This document shows, in pieces, positions 37,941 to 49,545 of a stretch of DNA of 64,000 bases (within the stretch, counting starts at the first letter, position 1; every line of letters starts with the position of its first letter). The notes under the pieces are model-generated. The model was given only the letters and a program-made list of their open reading frames with translations. It did not search any database and was not told where the DNA came from. A program made the translations under genes and the position numbers. Location: contig OW028584.1 in the NCBI GenBank assembly GCA_932294295.1, positions 30,303,231 through 30,367,230 on the forward strand, read 5' to 3'. Source of the stretch: Alitta virens. Taxonomy: Eukaryota > Annelida > Polychaeta > Phyllodocida > Nereididae.

Positions 37941-40736
37941 ATGGGACCCTTCTCCTTTGTACTGGCCTGTGTGGCTCTTGCAACATGTTATGCAACAGTT
38001 GAACTTGGTGGTAAGTATTGATTCATTATACCATCAAATATTTCTGGATCCTCCCCTGACATTACCTTGATATAGGCCTACATGTAAGAAAACTTGTCCT
38101 TTCTATATGGTATAAGGATCAAGGATCACTTCAAATATTTTTTCATCCATTGAAGTTATTATGATCAGGTGATACAAAATTTACAAGAGAAATCTGTGTG
38201 ATCTTTCCATGACATTGGCCTTTCTTGTATATACAGTGTATACCAGTGCTTTGTTTCAACTAAGCAGGAATAAATTACATATATGTCGGAACCTATTAGA
38301 TCTCAACGCCACCTGGTGAGAAATGAGCGATTTAACGAGTGAAAAAGTCAAGTAAATCAGTGATCATCGAGAGAAAAACATGGCTTGGTCACTGTAAGAT
38401 CTCATTTAAAATTGTATATTCTTAATATCCACCTCCAGTCTCTGAAGTATCACGTGGGGGTTTTAAGTCCGAGACCTCTCAGTTTAGATTCTTGTAATCA
38501 TATTTAGTCATCTCTATATACCTACTTCACTTTTGTTAGCTTTTGCTTTCCCAATACTTGTATTATAAGTTCACCTTGTTATGATATTTGCACTTCAGCC
38601 TCCCCTTATGGCTATGGCTACAGAGCTGGTGGTGGTGGCCATAGAGCAGGATACGGAGGGACAGGAGGATACGGAGCACATGCCGCACAAGGACACCACC
38701 AGGCAGGACACGGACATGCTGCTGCACACGGAAACCAACATGCAGCTGGAGGAGCACATGATAGTTATGGTGGACACGGTGCTCATGCTGGTTATGGTGG
38801 ATCAAGAGGAGGTGGAGGTCATGCTGAGCATGGCCATCAGGAAGGGGGACATCAATACCAGGGACATGATGAGGACCACGGGCGAGGCCATTATGGCGGC
38901 AATGGTGCATATCAGGGAGATTATCAGGCAGGTGGACATGACAAATATGATGATGATGGAAAATTTGGAAGTCGCTATGGTTATGGCGGTTATGACCGTA
39001 GCCGTGGAAAGAATGACTACTTTGGACATGGTGGCTACGTAAAGGTTATTAGTGCAAGAGGATACGGTAACTATGATGATTATGGCCAATACCATGCCGA
39101 TCATGCCAATGCTGGCCATGACACTCAACACCAACAAAACATCGGCCATGCCCATGGAAAGGAATATGGCGCAGGAGAGCATCATGGTGGAGGACAAGAC
39201 TATGCAAATGGTGGTTATGGAGGACATGATAATTATGGACATGGTTCTGCTGATGGATTTGGCCATCTTGGTTATGCTGCTTCTGTAGGACGTCCTGCTT
39301 ACACTGTTCCTGCCGTTGTCCCATCTTCTCCAGTTGGATATGGTTATGGCGCAGCTGGATATGGTGCACCAGGTCATGGTGCAGCTGGATATGGTGCACC
39401 AGGTTATGGTGCAGCTGGATATGGTGCACCAGGTTATGGCGCAGCTGGATATGGTGCACCAGGTCATGGCGCAGCTGGATATGGTGCTCCAGGTTATGGC
39501 GCAGCTGGATATGGTGCTCCAGGTTATGGCGCAGCTGGATATGGTCATGGAGATAGTTATGCTGGTCATGGCAGAGATGCTTCTTATGGCCATGGAGGTG
39601 ACCGCTATGCTGGCAATTATGGTCATGGTGACGCTCATGCAAATGGTGGGGGATACGGTCATGGTGCAGGATACGGTCACGGTCATCATGGTGCTGGACG
39701 CACTGGAAGCGTTTACGGTGGAGAAGGTGCATCTGGCGGACACCATCAAGCCCATGGTCATGACGGACACCAGAACCATGGCCGTTTTGAAAGCGACTAT
39801 GCTTACAAGGGATATGACACATATGGTGCTAACAACAGATATGGGGGAGATGGCGGTTACAATGAGTTCGCTCGTTCTGCTGGTCATGGCAAATATGACA
39901 CTCATGGAGATGATCGTGGAAGATTCCAGTACAACGGACATGACACTGAAGGTAGGTTGTCCCAATTTTTTCTTGAATTAAGGATGAAATAACAATTGCA
40001 TACAAACGTAAAGCTTCATTTACTTGTTTCACTCTTGTTATATGATGTTGATATATTTAATCATAATCCCATGGATTACGAATATGAATACCTAAAATCT
40101 GCATGCTTTATCAATGGGTCAGTCATTCGTGTTAATGACAATGGCCATCATTATGGTTCTCAGTATGAGCAGTGTTATCGAAAATGATGGACGGGGGCTG
40201 AAATTTGAATGACATTATGCATTGTGCAATGAATGTCAAAGTGAAAAGTGTGCCGAGTTCACTCAAAATTACTGTCATTAATATTCTATAATCAATTGAT
40301 GGGAATGAAATGATCTCCCATTGTTGATCACGCCAATAGATTTATGTCATGATAGCTAGCAGCTAGTGTGGGTTATGGTCCACGTAATATGCATAATATT
40401 ACTCTCATCACCACATTTGATCTAATATTTTAACCATTATTTTCAATAAAAGGCGGACAAGACCACTACGAAGGACACGGCCAACATCAGGCGACTCAAC
40501 ATGGAGATGGCGGACAACATCACCATGCTCACGGTGGAGAATCCGGACAACATGGCTTCCATGGACATGATCAACAGCATGGACATGCTGCAGGACACGG
40601 GCATGCTAATGCCAACTACGGACACGCTGGTGCTGGATACGGGGCAGCAGCAGCTCATGGCCATGCTGCCGGCGGCGGTCATGCCAGAGGCCATGGCCAT
40701 GGTGCTGGGCATGGCTATGGAGCTGGCCACTTGTAA
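37941..40736 (+). CDS. secreted Gly/His/Tyr/Ala-rich repeat protein
   Basis: Coding exons are 37941-38010, 38599-39951 and 40453-40736, with canonical GT/AG sites and consistent phase 1 joins, giving 568 residues. Residues 1 to about 18 ([18 protein letters not shown]) form a signal peptide. The rest is built of GYG, GHG, GGH and HAA motifs. Six exact decapeptide units GAAGYGAPG(H/Y) are encoded by 30-bp DNA repeats at 39,348-39,527. There is no globular domain. Composition resembles metal-hardened or sclerotised structural proteins such as Nereis Nvjp-1 or Glycera MTP, but that is analogy, not homology. A structural matrix, cuticle, tube or skeletal role with His metal binding and Tyr cross-linking is inferred. 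Poly(A) signal AATAAA is at 41,074. Long open frames on other frames and the opposite strand here are artefacts of the codon repeats. Confidence 0.85.
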
Positions 40737-41073
40737 ATCAGTATTGAGTTATAGACTGTAGTGCATCCCATTTCAAGATAACCATTCTCAGATGTTATTG
40801 GAGGTATAGGTGTGGTATGGTCACTACACAATCATTTTTGTGCAAGATTTTTACTTACAATGACACCATGTGAGAACTTTTCTTAACACGGAAAACCTTG
40901 TGTGATTTTGACAATCACATGGTCAACTTTTGAAAAGGGATGCATTATACATCAAATCAGGGTCCATACATGAATCTATATTATATAAGCTGATATATAG
41001 AGGAACGTGGTCACTGAAATACTAATTGCTACTTCTGAGATATGTATATGTATAAAATGTATTAATTGTGTTC

Positions 41074-41079
41074 AATAAA
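41074..41079 (+). terminator. poly(A) signal of the Gly/His-rich gene
   Basis: AATAAA about 340 bases after the stop codon at 40,736, in AT-rich sequence with no better upstream candidate. Confidence 0.65.
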
Positions 41080-41429
41080 CTGATTCAAGTGATAAAATAG
41101 AGTATGCCAGGACCTTCTTTTTTTTAAGAATTTACATGACTAAGATAAAATTGATAAAAACACCAACTCATAGAAAAGTTGAAAAAAGAGATGAATAAAT
41201 TTAAGAGCAACATGGGATAAAATTATATAGTAGTCAGCTAATGCGAGCTATGCCGAGGTCATGTGACAACCAGCACCAGGAAAGTGAGGATGACACTAGC
41301 ATAAGATTCAAAACACCAATATGGCGATAAGTAATTAACCACATTTACTCTGGTGAGTGAATTGATTATATATAAAAATGAAGACTCACAAAAGGATACC
41401 CTGAATTAAAATGCTTCCCAGTGCTACAT

Positions 41430-41806
41430 TTAGTTTCATTAAAAACAGCCTGTCAAATTGAACCCAGACAAAGCTAGACAACTTCTGCTCTATGATGCTA
41501 CCTGCCACTAAACGGAACTGTCTGGCTACAGCTGGCTACCTAAAGCTAGATCTAAAAGTACATGCAGCGACATTTCGTACATAGAGTGAGAGTTATGCAT
41601 ATTTGTCATTTTTTGTTGAAAAGATGCGTGTATATTTTACATACATATTTTTTATATATAGATGAATTTCTTACATTTAGCAAGGTTTTTATTTTTTCAG
41701 TTGAAGGTATAAGCCGACTATTAGCTAGGAGTAGTATAGCTACAGCCAGAAATAGGTTGCTGCAGCTGTCTAAAGTTGACCATATTATGTGAAACTAACT
41801 GAATAC
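41430..41806. mobile_element. CAGTTAGTTTC-family MITE
   Basis: The left end TTAGTTTCATTAAAAACAGCC and the right end TTATGTGAAACTAACTG are inverted relatives. The interior has the family's GACAAAGCTAGACAACTTC and GCTGCAGCTGTC motifs. Related to 2,167-2,498. Confidence 0.65.
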
Positions 41807-42050
41807 CGGATGGGAAAAAACTCTAATAAAAATCATTTGCTGATTATTTTTTTTGCACTAGAGAATAAGAAACTTTCACATCAAGCATTTTAAGGATGTC
41901 ACTCGGTGGGGATAAAAAGAAATCTGTGATCAAATACCACAACATGGGCAAAGGCCAGTTATTGGACACCATGACACAGTGAACCTGCAGATGTTGGGCC
42001 AACCTGGAGGCTAGTGTATGTAGTTATGTTGGGTCAACATGCATTGCCAA

Positions 42051-42390
42051 CAGGGGCGTCGATTCAGGGGGGGTGTGGGGGATATATACCCCCACTTTCT
42101 GCGAAGGGGGGGGGGGGGGATGATCAATGCAGTCATCCCCCCCCCCTTAAATTCACAAATAAAAATTACCCTTTTTCACACAATTTAGTTTTGGAACATT
42201 TGTGCTTTGTTAAACAGCTTTACACTTGATATCACATATATGAGTTTGGCATAAGTGATCCATTAATTTACCTCTTGGCCAGTGTCCACGCATTAACTGC
42301 TACTACTTGTATGAGTGAGGGAAAGTCACAGTGGGACAGACAAAGTAGTCCTGCATCCCCCCCAACCGTCAAGATAAATCGACGCCCCTG
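42051..42390. mobile_element. hAT-type MITE, CAGGGGCGTCGAT ends
   Basis: 340-bp element with terminal inverted repeats CAGGGGCGTCGATT and ATCGACGCCCCTG. Flanking 8-mers ATTGCCAA and GTTGCCAA match at 7 of 8 bases, consistent with the 8-bp hAT duplication. A long G/C homopolymer palindrome sits inside. A partial relative is at about 54,680-54,795. Confidence 0.75.
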
Positions 42391-42979
42391 GTTGCCAACA
42401 TGGATCCAACATCAATTTGCACATTGATTAGTGAGCAGCCAACATTGTCATACCTAACCACACTGGCACAACATTGGCTCAGTTTGAATTTCACTGGCAG
42501 TGTGTATGTTCGGCCAATATTCACACCAAAGTCTTTTCAGTACATTTTGTTGTATTACTGCTTTGTGTATGGTCCGCGCTTGCAGACAGTTCCGTGTAAT
42601 CCGCTTTTTACAGAGTAAAAAAAAAGACTTCCTGTTTTCACATCATGAAGAAGTTACTTTTTTATTGAAACAAAACACATTTAAATCCTTTTTTTTTTCT
42701 TTATTTAAACTCCCAATACTGGGAAAGTGAAAGTATATCCATGTATACATGTATAAAACATGGAAAAAATAGCACCAATTGGTTAAACAAATTTGATCTA
42801 AAGTTACTTCAAAGGCAAACGAGTGATACAATTTTCATCAGAGTACGGCTTACAAGCATTATCATTAATAAGTTTATGCATAATTTCTGCTTATTACTGC
42901 TAGCCAACATTTTGATTTATGTCTAGCGGCAACAAGCTAACATTGGCCCAAAACCTTCATTTCATCTGAAAATGGACTA

Positions 42980-45900
42980 TTAAACATGTCTGTCATTTTC
43001 TTGCAGAAGAGCTCTTAGAGAATATTTTTTCTGCTTTAGAACATTAGGACAATCATTAATAATCGCCACATTTCCAGCCAAGATTTTGCCCTTTTTGTCC
43101 GCTATTGCTTTAATTCGTTTGTCAGTCCCATTTGAATTTGAATTCATGTACCCTGCTCCACCATTGTTTATCCATGATGACCAACAACCAAAGATCATCT
43201 CAATCCTGTCATTCGCACTGATCAGGTCAATTCCAGTGATTATGTTTTGGTATTTTTGAAAATAACCTGAAAATAGACAACTTTATGATCACAATACTAG
43301 TGGACAGGAGCACACCAGAACACTGAAAGAGTGATTTTGGAATGCTGTCTATGCATAATACATTACTACATGGCCAAATGTGTCACGTGCGTTTTCCATG
43401 AGAAGGATAAACACATGGAAAACGCATGGTTTTTGCCTAATTAAAATGAGGTGAAAACCATGCATTTTCCATACGTTTATCCAAACGTTAATAGTTAATA
43501 GTCACTTAGAACTCACTGAAGTTATAGGACTAGAAAACTATATTCATGCAAAAACAGTCCAGTTTCAATTTCTGTCAACCTTAGTCATGATACAGTTAGT
43601 TTCATTAAAAATGGCCTGTCAAACTTAACCTAGACAAAGCTACACAACTCTGCTATATGATGCTACCTGCCACTGAACAGAAATGTCTAGCTATATAACT
43701 GTCTACTCAAAGCCGGATCTAAAAGTACATGCAGCATCATTTGGCACATAAGTTGAGTGCTACGCATATTTGTCATATTTTGTTGAAAAGATGCATGTCT
43801 TTTGTACATACATATTTATGATATATTATATACATTTCTTCCATTTACCAAGGTGTAAGCCGACTATAAACTAGGATTAGACAGAAGTGGCTAGCTTTAG
43901 ACAGTCATAGCTACAGTCAGGAATAGATTGCTACAGCTGTCTGGAGTCTACTGTCGCTACAACATAGTATTAACATCGCCGGCATCGCGCTGACGTTGAA
44001 ACGATTTGGAATGCTATATGCTTAAATCTAAGCTTTCAGGATACTAATACAGAAACAGTTTCCCCCAGAACAGCACGAATATTATTATCCCCGTAATAAT
44101 TACGTGGAATGGGAATTTTTGCTCTCAGTTGACAGTTGACATCATGCACTTCCAGGCATGTGATTGGACAGTCACAAAATTTCTGATGTAAGAACTGAAC
44201 ATGACAAAAAAAAATAAGAGTTTGACCAATCATGTGCTTTTTCGATTGTTTTATTGCATATAGTTGCTATCTGTTTGATTGTTTATAGTTATTCCTTTGA
44301 GATTTGTTTTAATTATGTTTTACTCTTTGTATTGTTAACCAAGTTTCTCATAAAACCTGGAAACTGTAACAGCAAAATAGGGATTAAAATAGGATTAGCA
44401 GACAAGACCTGATGTGATGTCATGCTTAAGGTTAGATAAATTTCTTACATTAAACAAGGTTTATATTTATCTGGTGATAGATGTAAACTGATTCTTAGCC
44501 ATAGAAGTGGACAGAAGCTGCTGGCTTCGGCATGTTTAGACCAAAGCTAGGTACAGGTCGCTACAGACAGCTAGAGTGGACCGTATTTTATGAAACTAAT
44601 GGTATATTGTAAATGTCAAGTTTGCATCGTAATCACATTTTTCCTTATATTCTATTGCCAATTATCCAGTTTAGATGGGTACGATAAAAAAATATTTTTT
44701 TCAATATTTTTGCTGTGCCAAAGCAGACCAGACAAGGACACGCAAGAATTAGGACAAAATGCAGTTTATGATGTTCATATATTATGATGGTTGATCCTTT
44801 CCAAAAAGAACACTCATTCGTTGTTTTAAAACTGACTATTGTTCTGGAAACATATATGGGTGAAATAACAAAACTGCCATAAAAAGAATCAAAATTAGAG
44901 TAAACCCTGATAGCATTCCAAATCGGCCCAGCATCGTTTCTATATCGGCCACTGTTGTCGAATCAACATCGTCGACATTGTGCCGACATTGTGCCGACAT
45001 TGTGCTTACATTGTGCCGACATTGTGCCGACATTGTGCCGACATTGTGCCCACATTGTGCCCACATTGTGCCCACATTGAAACGATTTGGAATGCTATCT
45101 GGGAATCAATACAGTTTCATTTACATATACTTAATCTAGAAGTGACAGGTAATAATACCAACAGAAATAATAGAACTTACTCGAGACATTACAAACTTGC
45201 GTTGCATCTCCTGGCTTGATGATTTGATATACATTTGGATTTGCTGTGGTTCTGGGCCATTTTTCACACCAGACACTTTCGAAAGTTGACCAACACAGCA
45301 CTCCATCTTTGTAGGAGATGTCCCCAATGCTTTTAATGATGTGATGTTGAAATTTGGATTGTTCTATCGAACTGAAAAGCATCCTACTCCCTCCGCCCTC
45401 CTTGACTTCATACAAATCCATTGAATACCTATCGGCTGAGCCTGAAAGTAATAGAATTATATCATGAAGACTTATACTTTATAAGTTTGACACAGGAATA
45501 GATATTGGGTGCACAGGATCCACTGCCCTAAATTTGATAGTCGTCTTTATTGCTAGCAGGAGTAAACTTTAATTACTACAGTTAGTCAAGTAATCAAATT
45601 ATATGATAAAAGAGCAATGTTGTGACTAATGAAGAAGATATGGAAATTACACTAATATTTTCAACATGGGTGTTCAGCTCAGTTGGATACTGCAGTTATG
45701 ACCAAGTATTTGGGTGTGAAATGCTGCTGAAATGTTCTGCTAATTGTATTTTCTTTTGTTTTCTTTTTTTATGAACCCCCACACAGTGAGGAATAACAGT
45801 ATATATGATATAAAACAATTAGCTGTGCAATAGCACTACATGGCCAAATGTGCCACGTGCGTTTTCCATGCGTTTATCCAAACGCATGGAAAACGCATGG

Positions 45901-47410
45901 TTTTTGCCTCATTATAGTTAGCTAAAAACCATGCGTTTTCCATGCGTTTATCTTTCTTATGGAAAACGCACGTGGCACATTTGGCCATGTACAAATAAAA
46001 GCATATAGAATAGATAAGCTAAAATGACCTTCACAAGAGACTAGCTATAAAATGTTCACCTGAATGAGGTTTAATAAAATTGTCATGCAGTAAAAGTGAA
46101 TCAACCATGCCACAATTAGGTTTCATGATACAAGATTTTTTTACGAAACTAAGAACAACTAAGAATAGGTGACACTTCAGACAGCTGACATACGAGATTG
46201 AAAGTGCCACCATTACAGCTAATGATCAGGTGGTTTCCTGGTGGACCTATATTTATTATAATTTTTGTACCATTTCCATCAAAATAAAGTATCTATCTAT
46301 CTAACTATCTATCTATCTATCCTGCAGTTGTACAGACTGGCAGTCATTTTCTTAACAGTTGAGTCAATCAGCTTGATATCAATAGTTTTTATGAGGGCTG
46401 CATGATAACAATGAATGTGTAATGATGTGCCTGGGTCCGGGATTGAATCCGGGATCCTTTGAAGGAGCAGGTGAGAATTTTACCACTAGACCACCTTGCT
46501 GCCTGAATGAGACTATTGACGGAGAGGCGTGTATGTAGCTTCATATATAGATTAGGATATGGGCACAAAAACCATAGACCTTAAGTATTTTGTAAATTGC
46601 CAATGCAAAACTTCAGAGTAAATACATTGCTCATCATTCATAAAATGTACATTGTACACTGTACAGCAAAAGTTAACTAACCTGATGATTGGTATGCTGG
46701 GTTAGCAACCTGTACCATAAAGTACAGCTGGTCGTTATGTTTTGTAACCAAAAGTTTGGATCCAACAGTTTCGACTGCTTCTAAGAAATACACTGCATAT
46801 TCGGGGCTCCAATTTTGTTCAGGAATAGCGGTGAAAATCACTTTTTCAAAGACTTGTGCCAATTGTACGGAGCAGTCTCCCTGGTGGATCAATCCCTGTT
46901 CATTAAAACATACTTTTCACCTTGGCATCCGGTCAACTTGCGGATCGTCAATGTCAGAATATAACTCCTATTTTCTGCTCGAACTTCTCGGGCGACAAAG
47001 TAAACATTTGAGTCATACAGAGCAAATGGCCCAATGTGTATTCGATGCTGTTGTTTGAAATAAAATCTTTTAACTCTTTCATTCTTGCATGGATCAATCT
47101 TTGCTAGTGAATAAAAATTGTCGCTAATCATCAATAATAATTCTTTTGATACTGGATCGTAGGAGAGGGCAGACACACCAAATCCCCGCATACCGAATGC
47201 AGTGGATATGTGAGTCTGCTCCAAATCCAAATTATTTGGCGATTCATTTGCAGTGAACTTCCCACCGTACAATCCAGCCCTGTCTCTGTTGCGACCTGGT
47301 GTCCCATACACAAAATAAATTCCCTCATCATTTCCTGATGCAACATCCAGAAGCCCAGAGTTCAGAGCAAGCAAAACTGCTAATACCACAGGCAAGGAAG
47401 TGATGCACAT
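42980..47410 (-). CDS. secreted protein of unknown family (3 coding exons, one apparent frameshift)
   Basis: Minus-strand exons are 47410-46682, 45441-45181 and 43266-42980, joined through phase 1 AG/GT sites, giving about 425 residues. The chosen start (47,410) begins a clear signal peptide (MCITSLPVVLAVLLALNS). An in-frame ATG at 47,458 would add 16 residues before it. The mature part has scattered Cys and short beta-strand-like segments such as VSALSYDPVSKELLLMI. I do not recognise a domain; a beta-propeller-like fold is only a guess. Within exon 1 the frame shifts after GEKYV, at a run of four T at about 46,907-46,910. Downstream reading resumes in another frame with no stop. A 23-25-base intron there is too short to be plausible, so it is a one-base deletion or an assembly error. 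Confidence 0.65.
43371..43487. mobile_element. CATGGCCAAATGTG palindromic MITE
   Basis: Begins TACATGGCCAAATGTGTCAC and carries inverted GCATGGTTTTTGCC/GGTGAAAACCATGC arms. It lies upstream of the last exon of the secreted-protein gene, in an intron. The right terminus is missing. Confidence 0.65.
43598..44012. mobile_element. CAGTTAGTTTC-family MITE interrupted by half of another MITE
   Basis: The left end CAGTTAGTTTCATTAAAAAT at 43,598 runs to the family's GCTACAGCTGTCTGGAGTC block. It is then cut and joined to the right half of a CCCAGATAGCATTCC element ending GATTTGGAATGCTAT. This gives a nested or recombined arrangement inside an intron of the secreted-protein gene. Confidence 0.55.
44905..45103. 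mobile_element. CCCAGATAGCATTCC-family MITE with expanded 12-bp core
   Basis: Inverted ends CCCTGATAGCATTCCAAATC and GATTTGGAATGCTATCTGGG. Between them, 44,976-45,080 holds about nine tandem copies of ATTGTGCCGACA (later ATTGTGCCCACA). This internal minisatellite is absent from the other family members and roughly doubles the element's length. Confidence 0.8.
45837..45991. mobile_element. CATGGCCAAATGTG palindromic MITE, full copy
   Basis: A nearly complete palindrome of 155 bp flanked by TA. Ends are CATGGCCAAATGTGCCACGT and its inverse, followed by repeated GCGTTTTCCATGCG motifs on both strands. It is the best-preserved of five copies in the window. Confidence 0.8.
46430..46505 (-). repeat. 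tRNA-like pseudogene or SINE head
   Basis: On the minus strand, GGTGGTCTAGTGGTAAAATT resembles a tRNA A-box region and GGATTCAATCC a B box, at tRNA spacing. The acceptor stems do not pair and the anticodon arm is weak, so I do not call a working tRNA. Confidence 0.4.
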
Positions 47411-47458
47411 GTTTGAATGTCTCACCCTTGAATGAAGATACACAAATATCAAAATCAA

Positions 47459-48309
47459 CGGAATAATGCCACAATGTCACATCCACGTTCACATGTATAA
47501 CACAATGTACATTTTGTATGTGTAGATCATGTACATGTCAGTGTATGAATAGTCAGGCCTGTGGCACACTTTAGTTGACACTTAGTTAGAATCAGCATTT
47601 TAGAATGCTAATGCTGCAGTTTAGCCATGATTTTATTTTGTCAATAGGTCCTGGTAAAATGTGTCATCCTAAAACAGGAGCGAATGCCTTTTTTAAGTTG
47701 GGGTCGTTTTGACGGACATCACGAAAAAGCTCACAACAAGAACAAGCAAAGGTGTCTTTTCCAGGTAAATGAAATGAATTGGGTCTGTCTTTATGGTCGT
47801 TCCAGAAGCGTGCTCAAACAATATTATAATGCATCTAAACGTTTTTTGTTTTTTTTTTTCCAAATTTAAAATACATTTCTAATTTTACTTAAGCAATAAA
47901 CAAATTGAAAATTTCTAAATAACATAAATATTTAAGTTGCCAATGTTCCATGATGAAAGAATCGAGTAGTGAGACTAATACGCGCTAGGTGTCGTCCTTG
48001 TCTTCGCAACTCCTCCTGTCGGATCTCGCCACAACTTTTCTCACACCATTCAGGGTAGGGTAAAAAAAAAAGCTTATATATCACGCCTTTTTGTTAAGCA
48101 TCAAGGGTGTGAAGATTGAACTGGGTCCACATCGTATATGTACAAATATCAGTGACGTCACAGCCAGTCTTCACAAAACTGAGCTAAATCTCTTTAATTT
48201 GGATAGCAGTAAATGTATCTTAATGCATAAGAGTTCTCAGTTTTAATACATCTAGGATATCTTAGGATTTAGATTCTGATACGAAAAGTTATAATATTAC
48301 ATAAAATAT
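47459..48309. other. non-genic interval
   Basis: AT-rich sequence between the secreted-protein gene and the mariner remnant. It should contain the promoter of the secreted-protein gene, but I see no clear TATA box. No convincing exon. Confidence 0.5.
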
Positions 48310-48311
48310 TA

Positions 48312-49543
48312 CAGGGTGCAGTGCACCAGGGCCGGTCCTAAGGCAACGCAAGCAAGGCAGCTTCATTGGGCTCAGGCAAAAGATTTAATAAACAAACTAT
48401 ATGTTTTATTACAAAGTACATGATATAGACCACTTTTTGCTTTGATTATTGCCTTTAGACTAGAGGTGACTGACTCGCATGATTGCCGAAATGTTTCTTC
48501 ATCCAAAGTGGACCAGGACTTGAAAAGGGCTTGCTTCAACTGCTGCAGGAGATCTTTGAAACTTCACTCTACAAAATGGACCAGATGGCAAAGTCCATTG
48601 GATTGGTGTCAGGGCTTGCAGGAGGCCACGTGTTCTTGTCCCAGAAGCTACTGAAATGTTCCTTGCACCGCGCCTGGCTGACATTGGATGTGTGAGTGGT
48701 TCACCATTTTGGGTGAAGACATATTTCTCTCTCGTCGTTAATATCAACCTACTGCTACTACTCCTAAAGGCTTCAGTGGCCCAAGGTGCACCTTTGCTTC
48801 AAGCATTCGAATATAAACTTGGCTGTTCACTTTTATACCCTCTTCAAAATCAAAGGAGACTTGGTCCCATCACCAGCAGGCTTCTGGCGACGAAAATGAA
48901 CTCTGCTACCTTCAGGAATATCTCCAGCATCAGCTGCATAAGCCCTATCATTTGGGCAATTTATCACGGCCTGCACAGTGAAGATCTTCTCAGTTCAAAT
49001 GAAGACTTTGTCAGTGGCCCTCTGAAGTTCTGCCAACATTTTCTCCCCTCTGTCAAGGGGTTTCTGTTTTGGAGACTGCTGACTGATGTCAACGTTGCAT
49101 TTTGTATTCCTTCAGCCCTAAATCATACTTCACAATCCTTCTCAGTGATGTTGCTGATATCTTTAGCTCTTTGAAACGTCCTCATGCTTCTGCAAGGATT
49201 TCTTCTCACTCGATTCTTCACCATTTCAATGATCCTAGGACTGGCTTGTCTGCGGTTGTGCTAGTCTCCTTAATAAGTTTCATGACATTATAAATGGTCT
49301 TTCGGCAAACATTCAGCTGGTCATCACTTGGTTGTTGTTCAGTCCAGCATTTTTCAAGGCAACAATTTGATCCCCTACACACACTGCTGCCATGCTGGAT
49401 TTGTGAGTATAGACTAATGATCATCTCAAATAGACAAACAAGGCATGTCTGTGATGCTCTGAACTAAAACATAAACAAGCAGAGCAAAACAATAGCTTTT
49501 GAGACACAATCAAATGATGGGTAAATCTTTATGTTGCACCCTG
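48312..49543 (-). pseudogene. decayed mariner-like transposon with broken transposase
   Basis: Terminal inverted repeats TACAGGGTGCA (48,310-48,320) and TGCACCCTGTA (49,535-49,545) include the flanking TA duplication. On the minus strand, fragments of a DDD transposase can be read across several frames. VFTQNGEPLTHPM matches the VFQQDGAP-type block, and FWDKNTWPPASPDTNPMDF matches the final WPPxSPDxNPxD block with the third catalytic Asp. Frameshifts and stops separate these blocks, so it is inactive. Confidence 0.75.
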
Positions 49544-49545
49544 TA

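Noticed and set aside
38563..39965. Long open frames on the minus strand and alternative plus frames over the Gly/His-rich gene (up to 387 codons)
   Set aside because: They are His-rich or Met/Ser/Thr-rich shadows created because GGN, CAY and GCN codon repeats avoid stops in every frame. Only one frame gives a signal peptide and consistent splice sites.
44836..45219. Cys/His-rich open frames on both strands
   Set aside because: They are translations of the ATTGTGCCGACA tandem repeat inside a MITE.
46430..46505. Functional tRNA gene on the minus strand
   Set aside because: A- and B-box-like motifs exist but the acceptor stem does not pair and the anticodon arm is poor.
46896..46920. A 25-base intron in the secreted-protein gene
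   Set aside because: GT and AG are present, but the length is far below workable intron size and the phases would not join correctly.
48442..49293. Plus-strand open frames of 60-172 codons
   Set aside because: They lie antisense to the decayed mariner transposase and have no independent support.
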